From Schistosoma mansoni (Eukaryota > Platyhelminthes > Trematoda > Strigeidida > Schistosomatidae): a stretch of DNA of 64,000 bases. Shown one piece after another: positions 63,920 to 64,000 of the stretch. The notes under the pieces were generated by a model, which was not told the DNA's origin, made no database searches, and saw only the letters and a program-made list of their open reading frames with translations. The stretch lies in assembly GCF_000237925.1 (NCBI RefSeq), contig NW_017386042.1, positions 62,001 through 126,000 on the forward strand, written 5' to 3'. Made by a program: the position numbers and the translations under genes. Position 1 is the first letter of the stretch, and each line of letters begins with the position of its first letter.

Positions 63920-64000
63920 TCTTTGCCGTCCTCAAGATGAACATGTATACAAATTATATATATACATATATATCTAATACTGGTCTCGTCCAGACAGGAA

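Overview
The window looks like platyhelminth DNA, almost certainly from a schistosome (blood fluke). It is AT-rich and eukaryotic, with spliced genes, and its introns and intergenic space are crowded with non-LTR retrotransposons, Penelope-like remnants, solo LTRs and short tRNA-headed repeats. Several of these repeats carry hammerhead ribozymes of the kind described from the schistosome Sm-alpha satellite. The species cannot be fixed from sequence alone. A run of 200 N at 48907-49106 marks an assembly gap.

Three host genes are supported, all on the + strand. (1) 16402-22214: a five-exon DCAF12 homologue, a WD40 substrate receptor of the CUL4-DDB1 ubiquitin ligase. Its first two introns are only 41 and 37 nt, and a serine/proline/asparagine-rich insert of about 200 residues sits before the last blade. 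(2) 29390-52139: an eight-exon PDCD7 homologue (U11/U12 snRNP 59K protein of the minor spliceosome), spread over 22.7 kb because its introns are full of mobile elements. (3) 58944-62551: a two-exon OLIG-family bHLH transcription factor preceded by four CCAAT boxes and a TATA-like box. Exon phases close exactly in all three models (629, 514 and 437 aa). The genes have no obvious functional link.

Layout. 1-7.8 kb: nested non-LTR elements (an RTE copy next to older CR1-like remnants) and a Penelope endonuclease fragment. 9.2-9.9 kb: a Ty3/gypsy integrase remnant. 12.3-13.5 kb: an inverted RTE copy nearly identical to the one at the window start. 16.4-22.2 kb: DCAF12, with a second-RTE-family fragment and a 524-bp retroposon in its introns. 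25.0-28.2 kb: a complete-length RTE element with an 11-bp target site duplication. 28.4-28.9 kb: a Penelope RT/endonuclease fragment. 29.4-52.1 kb: PDCD7, holding two internally deleted RTE derivatives, a degenerate near-full-length second-family RTE, three solo LTRs (one of them tentative), two almost identical retroposons, Sm-alpha copies and Penelope/hammerhead pieces. 52.4-58.4 kb: intergenic, with hammerhead repeats in inverted and tandem arrangement. 58.7-62.7 kb: OLIG. 62.7-64 kb: two further hammerhead-type repeats and a G-rich run.

The most interesting material is the RNA-based repeat biology. At least two tRNA-headed hammerhead families occur, with two copies whose catalytic cores look intact (52460-52504 on -, 59991-60036 on +) among several visibly dead ones, and with inverted or tandem dimer arrangements. 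Two RTE families each have a miniature derivative that keeps only the 5' leader and the 3' tip; one of these is bounded by a perfect 12-bp target site duplication. All calls come from reading the sequence; no database search or folding program was run.
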